Assembly (NCBI RefSeq): GCF_904848625.1
Contig: NZ_CAJHCP010000001.1
Span: 248,001-312,000, forward strand
DNA: 64,000 bases
Origin: Paraburkholderia metrosideri
Lineage (GTDB): Bacteria > Pseudomonadota > Gammaproteobacteria > Burkholderiales > Burkholderiaceae
Reading direction: 5' to 3'
The notes beneath the pieces were generated by a model. It was given only the letters and a program-made list of their open reading frames with translations, was not told the DNA's origin and ran no database searches. This document shows, piece after piece, positions 43,146 to 52,358 of the stretch. Made by a program: the position numbers and the translations under genes. Every line of letters begins with the position of its first letter. The first letter of the stretch is position 1.

Positions 43146-43174
43146 AGGGCCGCGCCTCGATCCGGCGCGGCCCT
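43146..43174 (-). terminator. terminator of the GT2/WcaJ operon
   Basis: An 11-bp stem AGGGCCGCGCC / GGCGCGGCCCT with a 7-base loop, followed on the minus strand by TTTT. It lies 41 bases after the GT2 stop. Confidence 0.85.
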
Positions 43175-43214
43175 GCTTGTCCCATACGAAATCAGGCGAC
43201 GTTCGACGCGCTCG

Positions 43215-44246
43215 TCATGAGTGTCTTGCCGGATACGATTCGCTACCGGTATCGCGGGCATCGCGCCATTCACGGTGAACCTTGCCGATGCGCGCGGCTT
43301 CCTGCGACGCGGCGCGCATCGAATGCAAACCTAACTGCCATTTGCGAAGCGCAAGCGCAACGCCGCCACGCGCGAAGATCTGCAACAACGCGCGCAGCAA
43401 GCCCGGTTCCGTGCGCTCGCCGATCAACGCAGAATAGGCGACGAATGCCCGTCGACCGGCAGGTGTCAGGTATTCGCACAGGATCAGTCGCAGATTGAAC
43501 GATGCGTGGTAGAAGGCCGTGTCGTTGAAGGCTGAAGCGATGCGCGCATCGTCGTCGCTGCGTCGGGGCGGGAAGTGATCGACCCGTAGCGAAGGATCGT
43601 AAATCAGGGTCCAGCCGCGCCGTTGCACGTCCAGGCTGAACGCCATGTCGCAGTGAGCTTCAGCACCGCTGCCGCGCAAGCGCCGGTCGAACCGCAGCGC
43701 GCCGATCGCGGCGCGCCGGAACGCCATGTTCACGCCCTTGAGCACCTGAACGGCGCGGGCTTCACCGGAGCCGATCGCATGATTGCCGATCACGCGTCCA
43801 TACCAGCTGACGAGTCCGACCTGCGGCTTCTGTGCCGGCGCCATGCCGTCGCGTTCATGCAGGACGTCGCGGCCGCCCAGGCCACCTAGCTCTGGCACGC
43901 TTTCAAAGGCGCGGGCAATGCGTGCGATCCAGTCCGGATGCGGAGCGGCGTCGTCTTCGGTAAAGCAGAGCACGTCGCCGCTCGCGCTTTCTATGCCGAG
44001 GTTGTACGCGGCCACCATGCCGGGTTTGCGCACGAGCACGACACAACGGCGCGGATCGGGACGGCTGGCTTCGCGGCTGCGCAGCCAGTCGAGCGTCGCG
44101 TAATCGTCGTGGCGTGCGATCACGATCACTTCGTCCGCGCGGCGCTGCTGCGCATCGAGCGCGGCGAGACAACGCGCGAGATCGGCGGTGCGTCGCCAGG
44201 TCGGCACGATCACGGAGACTCTCACGGTCGGTTCCCGTAGCGGCAT
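43215..44246 (-). CDS. family 2 glycosyltransferase
   Basis: A 343-residue GT-A glycosyltransferase, starting at ATG 44246, 2 bases after the WcaJ stop. It has VSVIVPTWRRTADLARCLAA at the N-terminus, the nucleotide-sugar Asp pair in CFTEDDAAPHPDW, and the acceptor region GSGAEAHCDMAFSLDVQRRG. No membrane helices are predicted, so it is probably peripheral. It would add a later sugar to the lipid-linked unit begun by WcaJ. The longer frame to 44834 is antisense overlap inside wcaJ. Confidence 0.88.
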   Translation of the reverse strand: MPLREPTVRVSVIVPTWRRTADLARCLAALDAQQRRADEVIVIARHDDYATLDWLRSREASRPDPRRCVVLVRKPGMVAAYNLGIESASGDVLCFTEDDAAPHPDWIARIARAFESVPELGGLGGRDVLHERDGMAPAQKPQVGLVSWYGRVIGNHAIGSGEARAVQVLKGVNMAFRRAAIGALRFDRRLRGSGAEAHCDMAFSLDVQRRGWTLIYDPSLRVDHFPPRRSDDDARIASAFNDTAFYHASFNLRLILCEYLTPAGRRAFVAYSALIGERTEPGLLRALLQIFARGGVALALRKWQLGLHSMRAASQEAARIGKVHREWRDARDTGSESYPARHS

Positions 44247-44248
44247 GG

Positions 44249-45634
44249 TCAGAATGCGTTGCGTCCGATAAACCCTTTGAAGATCGTGATGAACACAATT
44301 TTCATATCGAACCAGAACGACCAGTTGTGGATATAGAACAGGTCGAATTTGACGCGTGCTTCCATCTTCTCGACCTTGTTGGTAGCGCCGCGATAGCCGT
44401 TCACCTGGGCCCAGCCGGTGATGCCCGGCTTGATCCGGTAGCGGTACATGTAGCCGTACACCTGATCCTTGTAAAGATCGTCGTGTTCGACCGCATGCGG
44501 ACGTGGGCCGACCACTGACATTTGACCCAGCAGCACGTTCAGAAACTGCGGCAGTTCGTCGAGGCTCGTGCGACGCATGAAGCCGCCGAGTTTCGTCACG
44601 CGCGAATCGTTGCGCGAGGCCTGCGTGATCTGGCCGTGCGTTTCTTGATGCACGCTCATCGAACGGAATTTGTAGATGCCAAACGGCTGGCCGTCCACGC
44701 CTTTGCGCGTTTGCCGGAAAAACACCGGTCCCGGCGACGTGAGCTTGATGCCAATCGCGAGCACGACGAACACCGGGGCGAGGGCGAGCAGCGCGCACAT
44801 CGCGAACAGGCGGTCGAAGATCAGCTTGGGCCACATCTGCGGCGACGAGAACGGCGTCGCGCTCAGGTTGAGTGTCGGCAGGCCGACCACGTCGACCAGC
44901 GTGTGATTGAACAGCGAGAGGCTGCGAATATCGGGAATGAAGCGCAGGTTCACGAAGTCATGTCGGAACGTGCGCGTGAAGCGGTAAATCGTATGTTCTT
45001 CTGACAACGGCAACGCGAGCCAGACTTCGTTCACGCGATCGTTGCGGACCTTGTCGGCGAACGCATCGAGATCGGTCAGCACCGGCAGGCGGTTAAGACG
45101 TGGGCCATAGCTCTGCGCGCCTTCAATGCTGGTGTCGAAAACGCACACTGGCTTAAAGCCGGCTTGCGGCGCATGTTCGAGATGGGCGAGCAGCGTGCGC
45201 GAAAAACCGGGCGCGCCGACAATCGCGACTGTGCGCGAATTCATCCCACGGCGCCGCACGCTGCGCAGTGCGACATGCACAATGCACTTGGCGACGACGA
45301 TCAGCGCACCGGAGATCAGCGTGGAATAGCCGAACCACAGCCGCGACACCGCATCCATACGATGCAGCGTGAACGCCAGCACGAGGGCGGTGGCGACCAC
45401 GACCATCCATGCGGCGGCGACTCGAGCCAGCATCGGCGCGAGTGCCTTGCCGCGCCACGTGTCGTAGACGCCAAAGCCTGGAAACAGCAGCAACACGAGC
45501 ACGCAGTTAAACGCAATCAGAAGGCGCTCGGTATCCGACAACGCGATAGGCGGCGAAAAACGCATCCAGTGAGCGATCAGGCCTCCCGCAATCACGAAGA
45601 GTGCGTCGAGGCATCGCGCAGTATTCCTGAACAT
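44249..45634 (-). CDS. undecaprenyl-phosphate glucose phosphotransferase (WcaJ-type)
   Basis: The 461-residue protein starts polysaccharide repeat units by transferring glucose-1-phosphate (or galactose-1-phosphate) to undecaprenyl phosphate. It has four N-terminal membrane helices, a CoA-binding-like Rossmann domain (TVAIVGAPGFSRTLLAHLE), a further hydrophobic helix (LFAMCALLALAPVFVVLAIG) and the bacterial sugar transferase domain with GPVFFRQTRKGVDGQPFGIY, FMRRTSLDELPQFLNVLLG and VNGYRGATNKVEKMEARV. The sugar is not certain. The GT2 gene follows in the same operon. Confidence 0.93.
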   Translation of the reverse strand: MFRNTARCLDALFVIAGGLIAHWMRFSPPIALSDTERLLIAFNCVLVLLLFPGFGVYDTWRGKALAPMLARVAAAWMVVVATALVLAFTLHRMDAVSRLWFGYSTLISGALIVVAKCIVHVALRSVRRRGMNSRTVAIVGAPGFSRTLLAHLEHAPQAGFKPVCVFDTSIEGAQSYGPRLNRLPVLTDLDAFADKVRNDRVNEVWLALPLSEEHTIYRFTRTFRHDFVNLRFIPDIRSLSLFNHTLVDVVGLPTLNLSATPFSSPQMWPKLIFDRLFAMCALLALAPVFVVLAIGIKLTSPGPVFFRQTRKGVDGQPFGIYKFRSMSVHQETHGQITQASRNDSRVTKLGGFMRRTSLDELPQFLNVLLGQMSVVGPRPHAVEHDDLYKDQVYGYMYRYRIKPGITGWAQVNGYRGATNKVEKMEARVKFDLFYIHNWSFWFDMKIVFITIFKGFIGRNAF

Positions 45635-45674
45635 AGTTGAGTTTTATCCGGTAGTCGGACCAACGATGCTGTGC

Positions 45675-46409
45675 TTATTCGACAGTCTCGGCCTGACGCA
45701 GGCGCGGCAGAAGGCGGTCGAATTCGCGCTTGACGAGGCCGTAGCATTCGCATGCACGTGCTTCGAGGCCGGCGCGGTCGAGCACCTTGATGTGGCCGCG
45801 GCTGTGATGAATCAGGCCTTCGTCGTGCAACTTGCCGGCTGCTTCGGTAATGCCTTCGCGGCGCACGCCGAGCATGTCGGCGATCAGCTGCTGGGTCACG
45901 GTCAGATCGTTCGAGGCGACGCGATCCACTTCGATCAGCAGCCAGCGGCACAGCTGCTTGTTCAGCGCGTGGTGGCGATTGCACGCGGCCGTTTGCGCGA
46001 CCTGAGTGAGAAGGGCGTGCATGTACAGCAGCATCAGGCGGCGCAGGAAGTCGGAGCGGCCGAATTGCTGCTTGAGCGCCTGTGCGCTCATCCGGTACGC
46101 GAAGCCGGCGCATTGCACCTGTACGCGGTTCGGCATGGTTTCGCCGCCGGTCAATACGGGAACGCCGGTCATGCCTTCACGGCCGACCGCGGCGATTTCG
46201 ACCGAGCTGCCGTCTTCCATCGTCGAGAGCATCGAGATAATGGCGGTGGTCGGGAAATAGACGTGGTGAATACGTTGGCCGGAATCACACAGCAATTGCT
46301 CAGTGCGCAGGTGAACCAGTTCAAGATGAGGAGCTAGCGCTTGCCATTCATGGGACGGCAGTGCGCCGAGCAAATGGTTACCGTGCAGATCTGATTGAAG
46401 TGTCAACAT
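45675..46409 (-). CDS. Crp/Fnr-family transcriptional regulator
   Basis: A 244-residue protein with a cyclic-nucleotide-type beta-barrel (about 20-140, including HHVYFPTTAIISMLSTMEDG) and a C-terminal winged helix-turn-helix (LTVTQQLIADMLGVRREGIT, then EAAGKLHDEGLI). The barrel lacks the PBC motif needed for cAMP and the Fnr cysteine cluster, so the signal is unknown. AGGA lies 7 bases before the ATG. It is upstream of and co-directional with the WcaJ/GT2 operon (40 bases before it), so it may regulate exopolysaccharide genes or be co-transcribed. Confidence 0.88.
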   Translation of the reverse strand: MLTLQSDLHGNHLLGALPSHEWQALAPHLELVHLRTEQLLCDSGQRIHHVYFPTTAIISMLSTMEDGSSVEIAAVGREGMTGVPVLTGGETMPNRVQVQCAGFAYRMSAQALKQQFGRSDFLRRLMLLYMHALLTQVAQTAACNRHHALNKQLCRWLLIEVDRVASNDLTVTQQLIADMLGVRREGITEAAGKLHDEGLIHHSRGHIKVLDRAGLEARACECYGLVKREFDRLLPRLRQAETVE

Positions 46410-48307
46410 GATCGGTCCTCGCGTGAAAGTCGCGGTGTGCGTGACTTTCTGATTTTTTGATCCGATGCCTGCATCCGCTGATAAACAGCGCGCTGCCTGG
46501 CGAGCAGCTAAAGGATGAACAGGACCGGCCCCGTATTGGCCTTGGTGCGTCGCCGCTTGTTTGTAAATGCCGTTTGCGATGACGCTGCGTTGCGCTCATC
46601 TATTAGCGAGGAGCGTGCCAACGACAGGGAAAACGAGCACTGGTGCGGCGCAGCGAACCAGGTCCGGGCTCCGCGCTAAGCGAAACGACGCTTTTTGTTT
46701 CATATTTGTACAACGACCGTTTGAATAGTCCGCGTTTCGCGGGGCATTTTTATCCGGCCTAAGTCCTTGACGGGATTGGCTTTGCCGCTGCTGGGCGGGG
46801 TCCTCGGGAGGGGCGAGAAGCGTTGCACTATGCCTTCAAAGCCTGTTTTAACGTGATGTCCGGGATGTGCCGGAATTGATTCAGATGTGTTCAGCCCGCT
46901 TCGTACGCTGCCGTACCGATCGTGTTTTTGCAGAGGAAAGAGTCGCGTCGAACCCAACAGTGATTCCGCAGACCAGACAGTTGATTCATATGACGCTGGT
47001 TCAGGCGCTCCAGTGGTCACGCGAGTAGAGCGCAGCAGACGGCAAGCAGCAGGAGTGGCGGATAACACCTTGGGCGCCGGTAGTTTGTTCACGATGCAAG
47101 CGTTGTTTCGTCAGTTCAAAAGGAGTGAGTGGATGCGCTCACAACGATGCATTAGTGAGAAACAGACGGTCTGTGACCGACTCGAAGACAGGTAAGCGGA
47201 TCTAGACGCCAGCTTCCGACGAAACATCAGATCAGAGGCTTGGTAGTTGAAAACGGCCATACGTAGATGACCTGGATCGCGGACTGCGTTTTTTGTCCGA
47301 AGGTTCGCATGCAGCATTCACGACGGGTCGGTCATGAGCACTCGATGCTTTCAACCTTCAACAGGGAAGCCTGGCGTCATTCTCTGTCGTGCTAAATGGT
47401 CATGTGCAAGTGCAATGTCGCGGCACCGGCGGCGATTAAGTTACCGATATCGGCATCTTCTCTATAGTTGAATTTCGCCATCGGGAAGTCTTGCTTCGGA
47501 GCACGCTGTGCTCGCGTGCAAATGCAGAAAATGTATCGCACTCGAACACCCTGTCGCGGTTTGCGAAAAATGCGTTCGGGCGGGGCCTGTGACCGAGCAA
47601 AGAGCGCAGCGCAATTGCATGTGAGCAATGATGAGCGTGGACATCGGCTCGTCATAATCATGAGGTTCAAAGCTTGCACGATTCGACGATGGCAGAGCGG
47701 TGGATAGGCATCGAACCACGTCAGCGAAGAGTCGAGCGGCATCCGATTGGAGGTCTCACAGCAGGTTGCGAAGCTGGGCCCGCGCGCGAAATGTACCGGG
47801 AATGAAACGACGGCTTCGACATTTTCGAAGTAGGCCACCCGCTACGATTGATGTCGGTTCGCGCCGCGCTCATTGCCATTCGCCTACGTGATCGGCGTGT
47901 AGTGCTTTATCGCCACTAGTGGCGGTAATGAGCGCACGTCAATGGTTATGCCGCAAGATTCTCCGCAAGTGCGCTTCATCATCAGTAATGTCCGACTTAT
48001 CGTTGAATTCATGTCGGCATCAACACCGCGGCTTTCATGAAACGCTCAATGGCCCCTTAAATAAAGGTGTTTTAAAGAAAATCGGACCGCTCGTTTTTCG
48101 TTTATCGACCCTCGCCATCACTTCTGTCGTCGATAAATCTCATACAGGTTTTATCAAACTCCAGCGTCAGTGCGAAAGCGCACGGAAACACGCGCGTCAC
48201 AAGACGTACCGTGTAGCCATCACAACGGCCGGCATGTTGAGCCAGGCCATCGAGGGTGGCGTGTGCTTGTCCGCCGTGCTGAACTAAATTGACCGCTGGG
48301 GAACGTG
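46410..48307. other. 1.9-kb gene-poor region
   Basis: No convincing gene was found in this stretch. Short frames exist on both strands (for example 47392-47838 minus and 47919-48287 plus), but they show no family features, are Cys/Ser/Arg-rich and mostly lack ribosome sites. One strong AAAGGAG (47118-47124) precedes an ATG at 47132 with only 20 codons. Base composition is lower in GC than the flanks. It may be decayed foreign DNA or hold untranslated RNAs. Confidence 0.5.
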
Positions 48308-48841
48308 ATGAACTGGAAAACGCTGGAATTCGATCAGCTTTCGGCGCGTGAGTTGTATCTGATCTTGCGTGCGCGCAGCGCGGTGTTCGTGGTCGAACAG
48401 TCGCATGTCTGCCTCGACGCCGACGGCCGCGATGAAAACGCGCTGCACGTGTTCGCGGTGGAGGACATGGCGCGCCCGATGCCGATTCTTGCGTACGCAC
48501 GTGTGCTGCCTGGCGATGCCGAAGATCCCGACATCACCATCGACAAAGTATTGACGAGTCCGCTGCGACGCGGCGACGGCACCGCCGAACTGCTGGTCGA
48601 ACGCATCCTCGAGGCCATCGCGCAGCGTTGGCCCGGGCACGCCGCGCGCGTGAGTGCGCCGCTCGGCTTGCGCACCTTCTACGAGCAATTCGGTTTTCGC
48701 AAGACAGAAGGTCCGTACCTCGAACACGGTGTGCCGTTTATCGGCCTCACGCGTCAGGTGCGCGGCAGTCAACCGCGGTTTGGCGTATTGCGTCGCGCGC
48801 GTGAAGGCGCGTCACTAGTGAATACGTTTGAGTTGCTTTGA
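48308..48841 (+). CDS. elaA: ElaA-like GNAT acetyltransferase
   Basis: A 177-residue protein matching E. coli ElaA: MNWKTLEFDQLSARELYLIL, RSAVFVVEQ, YARVLPGDAEDPDITIDKVL (in part), APLGLRTFYEQFGFRK and FIGLTRQV. It has the GNAT acetyl-CoA-binding fold; the substrate of ElaA is not established. The ATG at 48308 follows GGGGAA; a GTG one codon earlier would add one residue. The last 25 residues are a basic extension not found in E. coli. The gene stands alone. Confidence 0.88.
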   Translation: MNWKTLEFDQLSARELYLILRARSAVFVVEQSHVCLDADGRDENALHVFAVEDMARPMPILAYARVLPGDAEDPDITIDKVLTSPLRRGDGTAELLVERILEAIAQRWPGHAARVSAPLGLRTFYEQFGFRKTEGPYLEHGVPFIGLTRQVRGSQPRFGVLRRAREGASLVNTFELL

Positions 48842-49459
48842 GTGCGGGCGCAGGTTAGCAGTACCTTGTTTTTGACGCAGGCCAGCGACGAACGCCATTC
48901 ACTGTGCGTGCGATTTTTGTTGTCGTCGTGATTCTGCAAGTTCCCTGGGATGGACTCTGACGCACCCAGGCCAGCGGGTCGACTGTTTGATGACGACCCG
49001 CTCATTCGGCTTCGTCTGCTGGCCGTTTTTCCTGACGCCGCAAGTGCGGCGCTTCGCAGACTCGTCAACGATTCGTGTCGTCACCCATGTCGGATCACCG
49101 GGACATCGTCGCGCTCTTTGCCATGCGCAACATCAAACCGGATCGCGACGTCGGCACGTATCGGGCCACGACGAAACCTCCCACGCACTGCATGTGATTG
49201 TCTAACGACGCTGTCTGAACGGCGCGGGCAACCTGACATAGACCGGCCTATCAGGCAGTCTGGGTTCAGGCTGCCATCAAGGCGAGTAGATCGCCGCCAA
49301 TATGGGAGACAGCGACGCCAGGTGGTTTCAATCTATCGTTCACCAATCGTTTGCCGTCTGCTGCTTTGACTGACTTTCGTGGATCGGAGGGGGGCATACG
49401 CGCGGTGTTTCGCGTCACCCCTACGACAGGAACAGACCAGATTGAACAGGGACTCGCTC
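48842..49459. other. 618-base gap upstream of the mannose-1-phosphate guanylyltransferase gene
   Basis: No gene is recognised. A 139-codon plus frame (48950-49369) is Arg/Pro-rich with no ribosome site and looks like non-coding sequence of high GC. CAGGGA at 49447-49452 is the ribosome site of the gene that follows. Confidence 0.5.
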
Positions 49460-51058
49460 ATGAATCGCATCGTGGAACCAGGCAATCCGCTCGCTTCGGG
49501 CGCGGGCAATAACGAAACGCTCACGCGTCTATCCGTGCAGCCCGCGATTCTCGCGGGCGGCGCGAGTTCGCGGCTTTGGCCGCTGTCGCGCGAGCGCAAT
49601 CCGAAACAGTTGATCGATCTGATGGGAGACGAATCGTTGCTCGAAGCCACGTTGCGTCGTCTCGATGCAGCGTTCGTCGTGGCGGCGCGCAGTGCGACAG
49701 CGTCCGGCATGGCGACTGCCGAGCCACTCGCGACGAGCACGCCGCTGGTGGTGTGCTGCGAGGACCTGCGCTTGCAGACGCTAGGCTGTCTCGAACAATG
49801 CGGACGTCGCGCGCGCATGGTGCTGGAACCGGCGTCGCGTAATACCGCTCCCGCGCTGACCGTCGCTGCGCTGGCCGCGCGCGCGGCAGCGGCGGAGGGC
49901 GACGACCCGATCCTCGTCGCTTTGCCGTCGGATCATCTGATCGTCGATCACGCGGCATTCGGTGCGGCGCTCGCCGAAGCGCTGGTACATGCAGCGCGCG
50001 GTGCGATCGTCTCGCTGGGTGTGCCGCCGCATCGTGCGGCGACGGGATACGGTTATATCCGTACAGGTATGGCGCTTGGCGCGCAGGGTGCGCGTGCAAT
50101 CGATCGCTTTGTCGAGAAGCCCGACGCCGAACTCGCGGAACGTTATGTCGCGTCCGGCGAGTATTGGTGGAATAGCGGCATGTTCGTCGTGCGCGCGTCG
50201 GTGTGGCTGGCGGCGATCAAGTTGTGCCGCCCGGTGATTGCGGCGGCATGTGGGCAAGCCTTCGAGCACGCCACGGTAGATAGCGACGGCGCAGTGCATC
50301 TCGCGCGCGATTCGTTTGCCGCGTGCCCATCCGATTCGATCGACTACGCGGTGATGGAGCGTATCGGCACCGATGCGCGCCTGGCTGGCGTCGCGGTGCC
50401 GCTCGTCGCCGGATGGTCGGACGTGGGGGCGTGGGACTCGGTGTGGGACGCTTCGACCAAGGACGCCGATGGCAATGTCGCGCGAGGCCGCGTGGTGTTT
50501 GCCGGATCGACCGGCAGCTTCGCGCATTCGGAGGGGCGACTGGTGGCGTGCGTGGGCGTGAAGGGCGTGGTCGTGGTCGAGACCGCCGACGCGGTGCTGG
50601 TCGCCGCCAAAGACCGCGTGCAGGACGTCAAGGCGATTGTCAGCCGTCTGAAGGCGCAGCGTAGCGCTGAAGCACACGAGCATCGCAAGGTCTCGCGGCC
50701 ATGGGGCTATTACGATTCGCTCGAACACGGGGAGCGCTTCCACGTGAAGCGCATTGTCGTCAAACCGGGCGGACGCCTTTCGTTGCAGATGCATCATCAT
50801 CGCGCCGAGCACTGGATCGTGGTGCGCGGCACGGCTCTCGTCACGCGCGCCGACGAGCAGTTCCTGCTCTCGGAGAACCAGTCGACGTTCATTCCGCTTG
50901 GCGTCACGCACCGGCTCGAAAACCCGGGCAAAACACCGCTGGAATTGATCGAGGTGCAGTCGGGCACGTATCTCGGCGAAGACGACATCGTGCGCTTTGA
51001 CGATCAGTATGGCCGCGACCAGCAAGCCAGCGACGCGGGCAACAGCGTTTCACGTTGA
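49460..51058 (+). CDS. manC: mannose-1-phosphate guanylyltransferase / mannose-6-phosphate isomerase
   Basis: A 532-residue bifunctional enzyme of the ManC/CpsB/AlgA type, which makes GDP-mannose for exopolysaccharide. The N-terminal nucleotidyltransferase domain begins QPAILAGGASSRLWPLSRER and has FVEKPDAELAERYV and YWWNSGMFV; the C-terminal type II isomerase (cupin) domain has RPWGYYDSLEHGERFHVKRI, SLQMHHHRAEHWIVV and FIPLGVTHRLENPG. The ATG at 49460 has CAGGGA upstream; a start at 49379 is less likely. It fits with the GT and WcaJ genes nearby though separate in transcription. Confidence 0.94.
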   Translation: MNRIVEPGNPLASGAGNNETLTRLSVQPAILAGGASSRLWPLSRERNPKQLIDLMGDESLLEATLRRLDAAFVVAARSATASGMATAEPLATSTPLVVCCEDLRLQTLGCLEQCGRRARMVLEPASRNTAPALTVAALAARAAAAEGDDPILVALPSDHLIVDHAAFGAALAEALVHAARGAIVSLGVPPHRAATGYGYIRTGMALGAQGARAIDRFVEKPDAELAERYVASGEYWWNSGMFVVRASVWLAAIKLCRPVIAAACGQAFEHATVDSDGAVHLARDSFAACPSDSIDYAVMERIGTDARLAGVAVPLVAGWSDVGAWDSVWDASTKDADGNVARGRVVFAGSTGSFAHSEGRLVACVGVKGVVVVETADAVLVAAKDRVQDVKAIVSRLKAQRSAEAHEHRKVSRPWGYYDSLEHGERFHVKRIVVKPGGRLSLQMHHHRAEHWIVVRGTALVTRADEQFLLSENQSTFIPLGVTHRLENPGKTPLELIEVQSGTYLGEDDIVRFDDQYGRDQQASDAGNSVSR

Positions 51059-51505
51059 CGCTTCATATTGACCGCTCGCATCGACGCTGCGCTCTCGCGC
51101 CTCCCACGGAAACGGACGCCGGTCCGGCAACGCTGGGGGCGCTTTCATTATCGTGATGCAGGGCGTTTTCGCGCTGTCCATCTCCCCATCTTTTCGACGA
51201 GCCTGGCAACACGAGAGCGACACGGATCAGACAATTCGTGCCGCTACGTGCGTATTCGCACGATGCAAATTTAGTAACGCAGGCACGCTTGAGACGCAAG
51301 CTTATGGCCCGTCAAAACATGCTGCGTTACATAGAAGAAACAATTCTCCAGAGGGATAACCCTGTCAGGAAGTATCCCACTGGCGCATCTGTTTTGAAGC
51401 TAGCAACGTATCGTAAAAGAACAGATCGACTGATAAAAAAACGACACGCAAGGGCCGCTTCATCAACAGGCTACGCGGGGGAAACACCGCTTCGGGGAGA
51501 GTGTC
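51059..51505. other. 447-base gap between manC and the GntR gene
   Basis: No gene is seen. The last 250 bases are AT-rich compared with the surroundings and probably hold the regulator promoter. A short AGGG-ATAA-CCCT palindrome is present near 51352. GGGGAGA before 51506 is the ribosome site. Confidence 0.45.
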
Positions 51506-52225
51506 ATGGAACAGGCAAATAAAGATCGATCGTTGGTGAGCAAAGTGATGGATGGGCTTGTCACCGGGATCGTCGAAGAGAAATACGGCGCCATCCTGCC
51601 ACCGCAGGATGTGTTGTCAAAGGAGTTCGATGTCAGCCGCACCGTCATGCGCGAGGCGCTGTCGATGCTGCTCGCGCGCGACATGCTGGACGTGCGGCCG
51701 AAGATCGGCACGCGTATCAGGTCGATGAGCGACTGGCGCATGATCGACGAGGATGTCGTGAACTGGCGCTTTCGCGCGAAGCCTGATCCGCTGTTTCTGC
51801 GCGACGTGATCGAGTTTCGCATCCTGATCGAACCACGTGCATCGGCGCAGGCTGCTGCGCGCGGCAGCGCCGCGGACATCGCCGCGATTCGGGAGGCGTT
51901 CGAAGCGTTTCGCGCAATCCGCCCGGGCGATCCCGGTTATCAGGAGGCCGATGAACTGTTCCACACCCGCATCGTCGTGGCGAGTGGCAATCAGTTTTTC
52001 AAGCAGATGGCGGCGATCATTCGCGGCGCGTTGTCGACCACCAATCCGATCGTTACCGACAAGGATGGCTTGTGGGAAACCGCGGTGAATTCGCATCGGC
52101 GAGTGGTGGAAGCGATCGAACGGCGCGATCCGAAGGAAGCGGAAATCGCGTCGCTCGCGATGATCGACTACACGGCGGAAGAAGTGGGCGGCGCGTTATC
52201 CGCCGAGCCGCCTTCGCACGGCTAG
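51506..52225 (+). CDS. GntR-family (FadR subfamily) regulator, DgoR-like
   Basis: A 239-residue regulator with an N-terminal winged helix (ILPPQDVLSKEFDVSRTVMR, then EALSMLLARDMLDVRPKIGT) and a C-terminal all-helical FCD ligand domain (about 85-225). The wording after the helix-turn-helix (RIRSMSDWRMIDEDVVNWRF) resembles DgoR, the galactonate regulator, so a sugar acid is a likely ligand. GGGGAGA precedes the ATG. It is followed 133 bases later by a sugar-type oxidoreductase on the same strand. Confidence 0.87.
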   Translation: MEQANKDRSLVSKVMDGLVTGIVEEKYGAILPPQDVLSKEFDVSRTVMREALSMLLARDMLDVRPKIGTRIRSMSDWRMIDEDVVNWRFRAKPDPLFLRDVIEFRILIEPRASAQAAARGSAADIAAIREAFEAFRAIRPGDPGYQEADELFHTRIVVASGNQFFKQMAAIIRGALSTTNPIVTDKDGLWETAVNSHRRVVEAIERRDPKEAEIASLAMIDYTAEEVGGALSAEPPSHG

Positions 52226-52358
52226 AGGTGCGGCTGTGGTCGCATCGTGTGATTGGCGAGACTGTGCATGAAGAACGGCGTGAGCCCGTGTCCGCGCATT
52301 GACGTGCGGCATGCGCGACAATAGCGCCTGTTCTGAACTGCATGGACTCGAAGACACG

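Noticed and set aside
44247..44834. N-terminal extension of the GT2 frame
   Set aside because: It lies within wcaJ on the same strand in another frame; the ATG at 44246 follows the wcaJ stop by 2 bases.
48950..49369. 139-codon plus frame upstream of manC
   Set aside because: Arg/Pro-rich product with no ribosome site and no family features.
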